Shown: positions 1-6,925, counted from the stretch's first letter. The stretch is 9,573 nucleotides of DNA from Synechococcaceae cyanobacterium RL_1_2 (GCA_012033095.1 JAAUPO010000046.1:1-9573); one strand, 5' to 3'. Program-made: numbers and translations. The notes: generated by a model not told the origin, from the sequence alone.

Positions 1-180
1 CCCTTACTAAGGGGGGCTAGGGGGGATCCCTTGAATCTTACGGGGAAAAGGAGGGGTGAATAGGAACCTTTACACCCGTGGGATCCCTAAATCCCCTTTG
101 ATAAGGGGGACTTGAAGAAAAAAAATCTAGTTTCCCCTGCAAACCCCTACAAAATAAGCTTATTAAGGAGGAATAGGTTG
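1..180. repeat. Repeat island of C/G-rich palindromic units
   Basis: This stretch holds several short palindromes typical of cyanobacterial intergenic repeats. A 13-nt palindrome (CCCTTA-C-TAAGGG) opens the window at 1-13. A hairpin with stem CCCCTT/AAGGGG and loop TGAT lies at 93-108, and a perfect 12-bp palindrome AATAAGCTTATT at 153-164. Units 82-117 and 704-748 are inverted copies of one another, and the unit at 141-165 recurs in direct orientation near 793-825. The repeats therefore bracket the DUF4359 gene. I see no coding capacity I trust here. Confidence 0.75.
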
Positions 181-350
181 TATTTGTTGAGGTTATTAGC
201 TTTGCCCCTTTCCCTGCTTTGATTAGGTTTAGTAAATATTTTGCCGTAATGGCAGCCCCCAGCCCCAACCAAATGGTTAACTGCTGCGGGGTTATGGTCG
301 TGCATAAATCCTTGAAGCCAGGCTGATAACAGAATAAACCACCTTGTTCT
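181..350. other. Non-repeat gap before DUF4359; possible minus-strand coding remnant
   Basis: No start-to-stop gene can be supported. A minus-strand reading frame stays open from about 375 down to 38 without a clear start. Its middle part reads like ordinary protein (…TPQQLTIWLGLGAAITAKYL…, about 285-225), then runs into the repeat units. It would overlap the start of the opposing DUF4359 gene. It may be the 3' end of a lost gene or chance. No convincing promoter for the DUF4359 gene was found. Confidence 0.3.
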
Positions 351-368
351 ATGGGGAATTTTAGTGAT

Positions 369-668
369 ATGGCACAACAACCTAAAAAAGTATTGGCATT
401 AGCTGGTTTATTTGGAATTGGGATCTTATCTATGACGAACCCCGATCGAGAAACCTACACCAAATATGCCTCCTCTGCTCTAAACCGGCATTGTAATAAT
501 CTCATTTGTGATTGGGGAATGACCATTTGGGGCGGGAAAGTCCGTGAACTCATTGATCAAAATACCGAACGTTATAACTTGGTTTTATTTTCCATTTACC
601 GCAGTCAATTAATTGATAACCAAGAAATTGTAACGTTGGCGATCCTCGGTAATTTCGTCACGTTTTAA
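369..668 (+). CDS. DUF4359 family protein
   Basis: A 99-residue protein of unknown function, resembling the DUF4359 family of small proteins with one N-terminal membrane anchor or signal segment. Residues 8-22 are hydrophobic (VLALAGLFGIGILSM), followed by the TNPDRETYTKYA stretch expected after the anchor. The central part has two cysteines (residues 42 and 47). The C-terminal part carries the family-like RELIDQNTERYN-LVLFSIYR core and ends in GNFVTF. The start is uncertain: an in-frame ATG at 351 would add six residues (MGNFSD), and neither ATG has a clear Shine-Dalgarno sequence. I chose 369 because it puts the hydrophobic segment close to the N terminus. The gene stands alone on the plus strand between two repeat islands and is intact. 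Its role cannot be stated. Confidence 0.75.
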   Translation: MAQQPKKVLALAGLFGIGILSMTNPDRETYTKYASSALNRHCNNLICDWGMTIWGGKVRELIDQNTERYNLVLFSIYRSQLIDNQEIVTLAILGNFVTF

Positions 669-830
669 GGGGAGTCCCCCTCCTAGCCACCCTTACTAAT
701 GGGAAAAATCTTCAAGTCCCCCTGATCAAGGTTGATTTAGGGGGATCTCTCTGGTGTAACACCGCCGCTCCATTATTGGGTTTATGATTCGTAAACCCCT
801 ACAAGATAAACTTACTAATGGGGAAGACAG
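669..830. repeat. Second repeat island with strong hairpin
   Basis: The C/G-rich units here match those at 1-180. CCTAGCCACCCTTACTAATGGG at 681-702 is an inverted, degenerate copy of the opening unit. The unit at 704-748 is an inverted copy of 82-117 and folds into a hairpin at 718-744 (CCCCCT…AGGGGG with inner ATCAA/TTGAT pairing). The unit from 793 repeats 141-165 in direct orientation. The hairpin lies 50 nt past the DUF4359 stop and could stabilise the 3' end, but it has no U-tract, so I do not call a terminator. Confidence 0.7.
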
Positions 831-836
831 CTTATT

Positions 837-1587
837 TTAGGCTTCACGAATGGATTTGATAAGATCTAATAACTCTTCCGCCGCAAAACTTAAATCCACC
901 AAATCTTGATTATCCTCCCTCACCCCAGCTAGTACAGCCTCGGATTCATTAGGCTTAAGAACAGAATTAATCTGATCTAACCATTGATCCTCCGGGGAGT
1001 TGGCATAGATGCGGTTCAGAAGGGGGATTAATGCCTGCAAATCAAAACTTTGAACTGCGTCATTATCTCCAAATTCCTCTGTAATCTCTCTATAGGTAGA
1101 TTCTAGGTAATACATCTCATCAATTAAGGTATCGATCGCCGGGAGATTAGCGATCGCGATAGTTTCCCCGATCAAATTGGTTTGATGATCTGCGACAAAC
1201 CCCAATAAGCTTACTTCCTCTAAATTTTCTGGGATCTGGGCCACCACAAACCCCATGCTATCCTCCGGGCGATCGCTAGGAAGTTCAATTTGTTGTTGCT
1301 CCCCCGTCACCCCCAAGCAAATTAGGCGGCCATACCCCGGAACTGGTAAATCGGCCCAAGGTTGGCTCACGCGGTTGGGAGAAAGACCATAGTAACTATT
1401 CTGTAAATCAGTCCCATAATCTGCCCAGGTTAAATATTTTGCGGTAGCGAACAGGGCTATGGTCTGCAAAAAAAATATCCTTTTGAGTCTGGGGACGGTG
1501 GTGAGCGATCGCCCATTGTTTCCCTTGCTCAATCCACGCTTCCGCGATCGGCACATTAATTATGGAGTCTTTTTCTGTTGTCAGCAT
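837..1587 (-). pseudogene. DUF1822 family protein, frameshifted at an 8-T run
   Basis: Reconstructed product of about 250 residues resembling DUF1822, a cyanobacterial family of unknown function. Reading from ATG at 1587 gives a natural N terminus (MLTTEKDSIINVPIAEAW, then WAIAHHRPQTQKDIFF). The frame is then lost in a run of eight T on the coding strand (plus-strand A 1468-1475). With seven T it continues as LQTIALFATAKYLTW, the helical motif expected early in this family, and stays open to 837. The remainder contains the family-like region W-x-D-L-P-V-P-G-Y-G-R-L-I-C-L and an acidic, leucine-rich helical C terminus. The downstream frame alone would start artificially inside the gene. The gap to the upstream Rpn gene is 78 bp, so co-transcription is plausible. 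The extra T may be a sequencing error, a real mutation, or a slippage site. Family call is by recognition only. Confidence 0.7.
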
Positions 1588-1773
1588 AGTTCTAATCTGT
1601 TCTCAACTTTATAAAATTTAATTTTATGCATATCACCATGCGCGATCGCCCCAAGGGTTTCCATTTTATTTGAGATGCTGCGCGATAAATCTCTTCACCA
1701 CCTCTAAATCCAACTCCAAAGATTTAGCAATTTCCTCTACACTAATCCCTGCTTCAGCTAAAGGAGCGATCGC
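1150..1773. repeat. HIP1 octamer cluster (GCGATCGC)
   Basis: Five perfect HIP1 palindromes lie at 1150-1157, 1269-1276, 1505-1512, 1642-1649 and 1766-1773. Two more are at 6684-6691 and 7903-7910. HIP1 over-representation is a hallmark of many cyanobacterial genomes and underlies the taxonomic call. Many further CGATCG cores occur. Confidence 0.9.
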
Positions 1774-2484
1774 CATTAACTTACCTTCCTGAAGACCTTT
1801 ATTGATGCCCTCCTGAAGACCTTCATTGATGCCATCCTCAAAAGCTTCTTGATAAGCGCGGGTGTCCCTGAAACTTTCTGCTATACCTAACATTTGACTG
1901 ACCTCCCTAAAGGTGAGACTAGGAATTTTATACACCATGATTGTTTGAATTAACTCAATCATAGCCTCTTTTTGTAGGGAGTTAAGACTGGTGGCGCGTA
2001 CCTGCTTAGCCAATTGTTGAGCTTGCATTTTAGCTTCGGTTTCTGGCTCTATAATTAATTTCAATGTATTTAAACCCAGGGAATCTTCTGACTTCAGTTC
2101 ATCTAGGTACAGAATTTGTACTTCTGGGGTTGCCAATAAAGATACGTAGGGTTGACGGTATTCAGCATCGGGCTCAATGGCTCGACTTGCAAACAAGACG
2201 ATCGCTCGCCAGGATTGTTGAAGATTATGGCTAAGGTATAAGAATATTTCTGCAAATAAACGACCGTAAATATTGTTATTTTTTTGAAATTGGATCTCAA
2301 TAAAATATATGGGAGCACCGCTTTGCTCTGGAATAAATACCCCATCCATCCGAAAAGCTGTTTGTTTTACTTCAATCGAATCAAATCGATAGCCATTTGC
2401 TCTTTGGGGATCTTCCCCCACTAACTCAAAGAATACTTGGGGATAGGTTTGGAAAATTCGGTAAAAAATTGAGTCTGTTTTCAT
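1666..2484 (-). CDS. Rpn/DUF2887-type PD-(D/E)XK nuclease
   Basis: An intact 272-residue protein resembling the Rpn (recombination-promoting nuclease/putative transposase) superfamily, DUF2887 branch common in cyanobacteria. The N terminus MKTDSIFYRIFQTYP is characteristic. The nuclease core is visible: Asp47 in RMDGVF, then Glu63 and Gln65 in FIEIQFQ, giving the D…ExQ variant of the PD-(D/E)XK active site. Residues 165-210 form a helical region. Residues 218-236 are an imperfect EG[I/L]xxGLQEG repeat, visible in DNA as a GAAGACCTT repeat near 1790-1830. The C terminus (AGISVEEIAKSLELDLEVVKRF) looks like a small helix-turn-helix tail. AGGA sits 4-5 nt before the ATG. The gene lies 63 bp below a broken gene and 78 bp above DUF1822. 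Relatives act on DNA and promote RecA-independent recombination; activity here is inferred. Confidence 0.85.
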   Translation of the reverse strand: MKTDSIFYRIFQTYPQVFFELVGEDPQRANGYRFDSIEVKQTAFRMDGVFIPEQSGAPIYFIEIQFQKNNNIYGRLFAEIFLYLSHNLQQSWRAIVLFASRAIEPDAEYRQPYVSLLATPEVQILYLDELKSEDSLGLNTLKLIIEPETEAKMQAQQLAKQVRATSLNSLQKEAMIELIQTIMVYKIPSLTFREVSQMLGIAESFRDTRAYQEAFEDGINEGLQEGINKGLQEGKLMAIAPLAEAGISVEEIAKSLELDLEVVKRFIAQHLK

Positions 2485-2547
2485 GGTTCCTCGATCGCGG
2501 GTTATCCCTAGTTCCGTGACGGCTAAAAGAAACCTTCCCGTTAATTC

Positions 2548-4005
2548 CTATTCTCCCTCATAATAATTTTCTAAATCAATTTGATTAAGGTAGCAATCCT
2601 CGATCGCCCATAAATTCTCTAGTAGATAGGGTAAACATTGCTTGATCCAAAAATTTTGAATCATTGACTGAGTTAATTGATAAACAGGAGCCAACTTAAG
2701 CCAAGATATGGGGACATACCCAAAAAAATCAAAGCGGTGGCGGGCAATAGATTGGGCATTACAATCTGGAAATTCGTGGGACACCTCGGCAGAGTTGGAA
2801 CTTCTTTTAGCCACATAGCATAAATTTTGGGGAGGTTCTAAAGGAGGCTCTTCCAGTCTATTTTCTAGCCATTGCTTAAAGTAACTTTCTTCCTCATTGG
2901 GCTGGGGTTGGCTAACTGGAGAATGCTTAATGATGAGTGAGTAAAAGTTATCTATACAAGTACGATTTTTAAAGGATTCATAGGTTTGGCGAGGGAAATT
3001 AAACTTTTTGGCAATGGTTACTTGATTGATTTTTGCTTCCCCATACTTGATGGCAAGATGTATTGCAAGGACATCAGCGCAATGGCACGTAGTTTTTTGG
3101 GGTGGCGCATATCTTCAAGGTCTGTTCTAAACCGCTGATAAATTAGTTCCATGCGTTGGGATGGAGTCAATCCATTTTCCTGAGCTAAGGATTTAATGTC
3201 TTCTAATGTATCCAGAAGCGATCGGCGTTTCCCTTGTTCTGCTTTACCAATTGGGCGAGTTAGGGATTCAAGGTGCGGAGTAATTAATTGTTGAATTTTG
3301 GTTTGGATTAGGTTGATATCCACCTGATAATAATCATTGCTCTGTTGGTTCGGTAAAATATGCTCGTCAAAAAATTTTTGGGCAGTGCGATCGGAAAAAC
3401 GGGATTTATGTTCCTCGCGATAGGTGTTTACGGCTTGCTCCCAATCTTTTTGACTAAACCCCTTGGCTTTAGTTTGGCTTAGTTCCTCTAAAATCAGCCA
3501 TAGCTTTAAGTTGCTGTCAGGGCGATCGGGAAACACAATATCAATCAAACCCCATTGAGCCTGAGCTTAGAATTAACCCAGACTGATAATTTATCCTTCA
3601 AGGTTGTCGCTTGGCTGCGATCGGGATCAAAATCCGTCAATATCGTCTTTAAAAATTGATTTTGCACTAAATTTTTAAAGCTTTCATATTCTTGCTCGCA
3701 TGTATCACGATTGCGAAGGTAAAAAGGTAAATAGGATTATCTTTGTACTGTTTAGGGTGGGATAAGTTTAGCTTTTCAAAAACCTGCGCTAGGAGCTCAG
3801 TATGAACTTTTCTTAGCTCTAACTTTTCTAGTTTCTTCAGGCGAAGATCTAATTGGTTTTGCTCACCTGCGCCTTGATTGAAGACCTGTTTGATCTGTTG
3901 TATTTCGACAAAAATGCCATGATAACGTTGCAAAATGGCGATAAATTGTTGTTCCTGTTCCGTCTCTGGGGTATAGGTTTCGAGGTAATGCAATAACAAC
4001 GACAT
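2548..4005 (-). pseudogene. Large helical protein of unknown family, broken by three frame shifts
   Basis: Four consecutive minus-strand frames join into one protein of about 485 residues. It starts at ATG 4005 (MSLLLHYLETYTPETEQEQQ) and ends …DLENYYEGE at 2548. The breaks are at plus A-run 3721-3725 (PIYLF|YLRNRD restored with one more T), C-run 3550-3553 (SKLRLN|GLIDIVFPD), and about 3077-3080 (KKLRAI|ADVLAIHLAIKYGE). Each is cured by one added base, and each resumed frame stays open, which argues strongly for one ancestral gene. The N-terminal 90 residues are charged and helical. Near residues 325-350 there is an HTH-like stretch (INQVTIAKKFNFPRQTYESF). I do not recognise the family. Association with DUF1822 genes and the HTH-like segment make a sigma-factor-like or DNA-binding role conceivable, but this is weak inference. 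A mobile element sits 60 bp upstream, where its promoter would be. Confidence 0.7.
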
Positions 4006-4097
4006 TTTGATCCGCCATCAAGAACAATGATTGACAATTATTGTAACTGGAAAAATTGTGGATATAACGGGACTTACCCATTGACCATGGGTCTGCC

Positions 4098-4774
4098 ATG
4101 CTGGAGGGTATCGTCTTTGCCAAACAGCTAGACTTTCGGACAGTGCTGATGGATAGCTGGTATGCTCCCCAGAAACCGATGGCTCACATTGACCAATTAG
4201 GGAAGATTTATTATTGTCCTCTCAAGCCCAACCGGAAAGTAGACGACAGTGGCGGCAGTCAACCCTATCAACGAGTCGATGCCGTCGATTGGGATGAGGC
4301 AACCTTAGCCCATGGCAAACAAATTAAGATACGTGGATTCCCAAGGGATAAGAAGGGGAGACGATTCTGGGTTAAGGTGTCTTCCCACCGGACAGATTTT
4401 GTTGCAACTAACAACCTGACTCAAGATTCTACCGATGTCGTACAAGATGAGTCTGGCATCCGTTGGAAGATTGAGGCGTTTCTCCGCGAACTCAAACAAC
4501 TTACTTGTGTTGAGGCTTGTCCGTGCCGTAGGGGACCCATGCAACGGAATCACATTGCTTGTTTTCCCGCTCGATGATGTACTTTTGACACGGTGTAAGC
4601 CGTAATGAACCCATTCAACGGAATCACATTGCTTGTGCTTTATTAGTTTGGACTCATCTCAAGACTCTTGCTTATCAGAGTGCTCAAACTATTTATCAAA
4701 TTAAGCATGGGATGCTCTCCAAATATTTCATCTCACAACTTAAGCGACCTATTATTTCTATGGCTCTTGCGTAA
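4098..4774 (+). pseudogene. DDE transposase remnant, C-terminal half
   Basis: Two fragments of one transposase. The first (4098-4577) starts at MLEGIVFAKQLDF and carries VLMDSWYA with a candidate catalytic Asp, the KIYYCPLKPNRKVDDSGG segment, and GIRWKIEAFLRELKQL, which matches the R-(3)-E-(6)-K part of the IS4 signature (a serine replaces the usual tyrosine). It then runs out of frame at an altered segment and stops at 4577. The second, from about 4613, reads IQRNHIACALLVWTHLKTL to SMALA and stops at 4772-4774. The RNHIAC stretch is encoded twice, 74 bp apart, so the two parts are in different frames. The N-terminal half, with the first catalytic Asp, is absent. The family is IS4-like, probably the group labelled IS701 in cyanobacteria. 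No function is expected. Confidence 0.75.
4535..4636 (+). repeat. 28-bp direct repeat inside the transposase remnant
   Basis: 4535-4562 and 4609-4636 are identical except for one base (G4541 versus T4615); both start ACCCAT and encode QRNHIAC. The 46 bp between them (from TTTTCCCGCTCG to GCCGTAATGA) does not read as transposase. The offset of 74 bp is not a multiple of three and destroys the frame. This is consistent with a local duplication or with recombination between two IS copies. Confidence 0.8.
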
Positions 4775-4786
4775 GTCCTGTAGGTT

Positions 4787-5626
4787 TTAATCTTCTATCT
4801 GAATACTATTTTCAACCTTCGTTTCAATCCTGATTTCAGGGGAGTTGAATTTCTCTTCTGCCATTGGGATAGAGCTTAATTCCCCATCTGGGCTAATGGT
4901 AAAAATTTGATCCTTGAGTAAGACCACCCCTGATCCGTTAGCAAAGGGGCCGGCCCAATCGAACTGAGGCGGAATAATGCTTTGGCCCTGGGGGTTAATA
5001 TAGCCATACTTTCCTTCGATCAAAACCACCGCCAAGCCTTCGACGAAAATATCAGCTTGATCAAATTGGGGAGGAATGATCCTTTGCCCCGTGGTATTAA
5101 TAAAGCCAACTTTGCCATCGATGACCACCCTGGCTAGTCCCTCAAAAAAACCATCGGGATCGGCAAAATCAAACTGGGGAGGAATTACTCTCATCCCGAC
5201 AGTATTGATATAACCCCATTTTTTCCCCACCTCGATCGCGGCAAACCCACCATTAAAGGAACCTGCCCAATCAAATTGAGGGGGAATCACCCGGGCCCCA
5301 CTGGTGTTGATATAACCCCATTGTTCATTGACTTTAACCAGGGCTAACCCAAAGGAAAAATCTTTAGCCGCATCAAATTGGGGAGGAATAATTCTTTGGC
5401 CCGCAGGATTAAGATAACCCCACCGACCATTGTCGTTAAAGGGCAATAAGGATTTTTCAAAGGATTGGGATAATGTTGGCTCTGGAGTAATGGCTTCTTC
5501 CGCCATAATGATGGCCAATGGGGGAACCGCGATCAATTGGCCCATGGCTACAGAGGGCAAAAACCCCCAAGGGAAGCTAATGCAGCTTAAAATTAATTGT
5601 AATTGTGATTGTGATTTAAGAGCCAT
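4787..5626 (-). CDS. Exported WG-repeat protein
   Basis: An intact 279-residue protein made of WG (KWGYIN-type) repeats. Residues 1-45 look like an export signal followed by a linker: basic start, then hydrophobic LQLILSCISFPWGFLPSVAMG. Five repeats of about 35 residues follow, opening at WG69, WG103, WG137, VG172 and YG207. Each reads roughly xWGYINxxGxRVIPPQFDxAxxFxxGLAxV; the first two residues are degenerate in the last two repeats. IPPQFD recurs five times almost unchanged. A short acidic C-terminal tail (260-279) ends the protein. WG repeats form beta-rich solenoid-like structures, but ligand and role are generally unknown, so no specific function is claimed. It is monocistronic between an IS remnant (3' side) and a MITE-like element 76 bp upstream of its start. 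A weak TATCCT-like −10 sequence lies upstream. Confidence 0.85.
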   Translation of the reverse strand: MALKSQSQLQLILSCISFPWGFLPSVAMGQLIAVPPLAIIMAEEAITPEPTLSQSFEKSLLPFNDNGRWGYLNPAGQRIIPPQFDAAKDFSFGLALVKVNEQWGYINTSGARVIPPQFDWAGSFNGGFAAIEVGKKWGYINTVGMRVIPPQFDFADPDGFFEGLARVVIDGKVGFINTTGQRIIPPQFDQADIFVEGLAVVLIEGKYGYINPQGQSIIPPQFDWAGPFANGSGVVLLKDQIFTISPDGELSSIPMAEEKFNSPEIRIETKVENSIQIED

Positions 5627-5701
5627 ACCTAAATTTTGCCTAGGATAAGAAGAAGACTAATGGATAGGATCTAGGGATTACTTGGGAGAACTAGGCTTAG
5701 G

Positions 5702-5885
5702 ACTATAGAACCCATTTGGTATCTATCGGTAGATTGGTAATGCTTGAACTGTATTGATTTCATGCTGATCGGGTTCATTTTGATCAAGGTTTTTCAGCTC
5801 AGGTCTTACTGTGCATTGACCGTTAAAAGCGATATACCTGAAAGCCGTATTGTTCAAGATCAAGATCTCAAATGGGTTCTATAGT
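5702..5885. mobile_element. MITE-like element with 17-bp perfect terminal inverted repeats
   Basis: ACTATAGAACCCATTTG at 5702-5718 is the exact reverse complement of 5869-5885. The 150 bp between them contain no gene. The total of 184 bp with perfect terminal inverted repeats suggests a miniature element mobilised in trans. The tips contain CTATAG, so a TA or TATA target duplication, as in IS630/Tc1-mariner elements, is possible; this family link is inference. It sits 76 bp upstream of the WG-repeat gene and may affect its promoter. Confidence 0.6.
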
Positions 5886-5944
5886 TATAATCCCATTGAT
5901 TTTTACTGCAAAAATATCACCAATCCCTACAGAATAAAGTTTTG

Positions 5945-6064
5945 TTATTTCGGATCTAGCTTAACTTCCTTCCCTGTGGTTATGGCAATTAATCGGTTAA
6001 TGAGTTCTATTTTTGTGCAATCTCCAAAGACTCCACCTCTAACCGTAATTCCACCCTCGGATAA
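5945..6064 (-). other. Open frame after the smpB stop codon; possible gene remnant
   Basis: Immediately after the smpB TAA, and in the same frame, 39 codons remain open and read like natural protein: GGITVRGGVFGDCTKIEL, then NRLIAITTGKEVKLDPK, then TAA at 5945-5947. There is no ATG, GTG or TTG in the usable part, so it is not a gene as it stands. It may be the 3' end of a lost neighbour. The opposite strand also has an open frame here (5850-6068), which I regard as its shadow. Family not recognised. Confidence 0.3.
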
Positions 6065-6529
6065 TTAACGTTTCATCAAGCGGGCCATTTCCCGTTTATT
6101 ATCTCGCTCTTTAATGGTTTGACGTTTATCGTGAATTTTCTTGCCTTGGGCTAAACCAATCAATACCTTGACCCAACTATTTTTAAAATACATTTTGAGA
6201 GGCACGATCGTTAAGCCCTTGCGCTCCACCTGGCCAATGAGTTTATTGATTTCCTGTTTTTTCATCAACAGTTTACGGGTACGGCGAGGCTCATGGTTAA
6301 AATACTGGGAACTTTGCTGATAGGGGGAAATATGGGCATTAATTAACCAAGCTTCGCCATTTTTGACGAGAATATAACCATCTTGGATATTAGCTTTCCC
6401 TTCTCGCAAAGATTTAACCTCCGTTCCCACTAACTGAATTCCAGCTTCATAGGTTTCAAGGATGGTATATAAAAAGCGAGCTTGGCGGTTATCAGTAATG
6501 ATCTTTACACCCTTGCTTGGAGTTGCCAT
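6065..6529 (-). CDS. smpB: SsrA (tmRNA)-binding protein SmpB
   Basis: SmpB binds tmRNA and delivers it to stalled ribosomes so that incomplete proteins are tagged for degradation and the ribosome is released. The 154-residue length matches the family (about 150-160). Diagnostic blocks are in order: ITDNRQARFLYTILETYEAG (10-29), GTEVKSLREGKANIQDGY (35-52), AHISPYQQSSQYFNHEPRRT (65-84), RKLLMKKQEINKLIG (85-99), GLTIVPLKMYFKNSWVKV (105-122) and the basic tail (GKKIHDKRQTIKERDNKREM) that folds in the ribosomal decoding centre. The ATG at 6529 is preceded only by a weak AGG. It is the clearest intact housekeeping gene in the window. No ssrA gene was seen nearby. Confidence 0.97.
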   Translation of the reverse strand: MATPSKGVKIITDNRQARFLYTILETYEAGIQLVGTEVKSLREGKANIQDGYILVKNGEAWLINAHISPYQQSSQYFNHEPRRTRKLLMKKQEINKLIGQVERKGLTIVPLKMYFKNSWVKVLIGLAQGKKIHDKRQTIKERDNKREMARLMKR

Positions 6530-6558
6530 AGTGACCTAAATCTAATTATCAGCACTCT

Positions 6559-6564
6559 ATTATA
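6559..6564 (-). promoter_or_regulatory. Candidate −10 box of smpB
   Basis: A perfect TATAAT (plus strand ATTATA) lies 29 nt upstream of the smpB ATG, in the context CGTTATAATAGAG. No good −35 is seen at 16-18 bp. Cyanobacterial promoters often tolerate this, so the call rests on the −10 alone. Confidence 0.45.
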
Positions 6565-6857
6565 ACGCGGGGTTTTATGGTTAAGATCTTTCTATCCTAG
6601 GAATCTATCGGCTTTCTCAGGGGATATTGGCGAAGGGGAAAAATTAGATCGCATCTAAATCAATTAATAGCTGCTATCTATCAGCGATCGCTCTGGCTGT
6701 TTTAATAAGGAGAATTAACTACTAGGACAAAAGTTGCGCCAAAAAACAGTAAATAGGTCTGAGGGCTCTACGCGGTAAAGATTACAACCAATTTCGCCAT
6801 AGTGCTTATGTGGCAAGGGTTTAAGGTTTTTGTTCTGTAGTTAGGACAAATCATTAA
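6565..6857. other. Intergenic stretch without a recognised gene
   Basis: No credible reading frame on either strand. It contains one HIP1 octamer (6684-6691). A short direct repeat bounds 6721-6850: TAGGACAAAAG near 6723 and TAGGACAAAT near 6842. The 120 bp between them may be a decayed insertion sequence, but no terminal inverted repeat was found. Confidence 0.4.
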
Positions 6858-6858
6858 A

Positions 6859-6925
6859 AAGTCCCCACAATTTGGGGGGATTTAGGGGGGCAAGATGCAA
6901 ATTCAATTGACTTTATAAATAGCCT
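6859..6925 (-). repeat. Long dispersed repeat, copy A
   Basis: Copy A starts AAGTCCCCACAATTTGGGG and ends with CTTTATAAATAGCC on the plus strand. It is a near-identical inverted match to 9476-9540, with small length differences confined to the C/G runs. The unit contains an imperfect palindrome (AAGTCCCC…GGGG) and an AT-rich arm (GCAAATTCAATTGACTTTATAAA). It probably belongs to the family of mobile or extragenic palindromes also seen at 1-180 and 669-830. Confidence 0.8.

Larger units (their letters stand above)
4069..4779 (+). mobile_element. Internally deleted IS element (IS4/IS701-type)
   Basis: The ends are marked by an 8-bp inverted repeat, GGACTTAC at 4070-4077 and GTAAGTCC at 4771-4778. 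The right copy overlaps the transposase stop codon, a layout common in compact cyanobacterial IS elements. Between the ends there is room for only the C-terminal half of a transposase, so the 5' half is missing: the left end is followed almost directly by mid-gene sequence. A 28-bp direct repeat (4535-4562 and 4609-4636) interrupts the remaining gene. No target-site duplication could be recognised. The exact outer edges are uncertain by a few bases. The element should be non-autonomous. Confidence 0.65.

Noticed and set aside
1..180. CRISPR array
   Set aside because: The repeats are palindromic, unequal in spacing, and some are inverted relative to each other; there are no regular spacers and no cas genes.
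38..268. 76-residue minus-strand open frame in the first repeat island
   Set aside because: It would start at TTG and run through the palindromic repeats; at best its upstream part is a remnant.
147..380. 77-residue minus-strand open frame across the DUF4359 start
   Set aside because: Overlaps a better supported gene on the other strand and has unlikely composition.
3721..3725. Programmed ribosomal frameshifting as the explanation for the breaks
   Set aside because: None of the sites forms a classical X-XXY-YYZ heptamer in the required frame, and three separate events in one gene would be needed.
3849..4123. Small minus-strand frames around the left IS end
   Set aside because: They are antisense to the transposase remnant or out of frame with the 4005 gene; their sequence is not protein-like.
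5850..6068. 72-residue plus-strand open frame between the MITE and smpB
   Set aside because: It begins inside the MITE-like inverted repeat, has no ribosome-binding site, and its second half is antisense to a more protein-like frame; I regard it as a shadow.
6721..6850. Small RNA or IS between the TAGGACAAA repeats
   Set aside because: Only a 10-bp direct repeat supports it; no inverted ends, no promoter-terminator pair and no coding frame were found.
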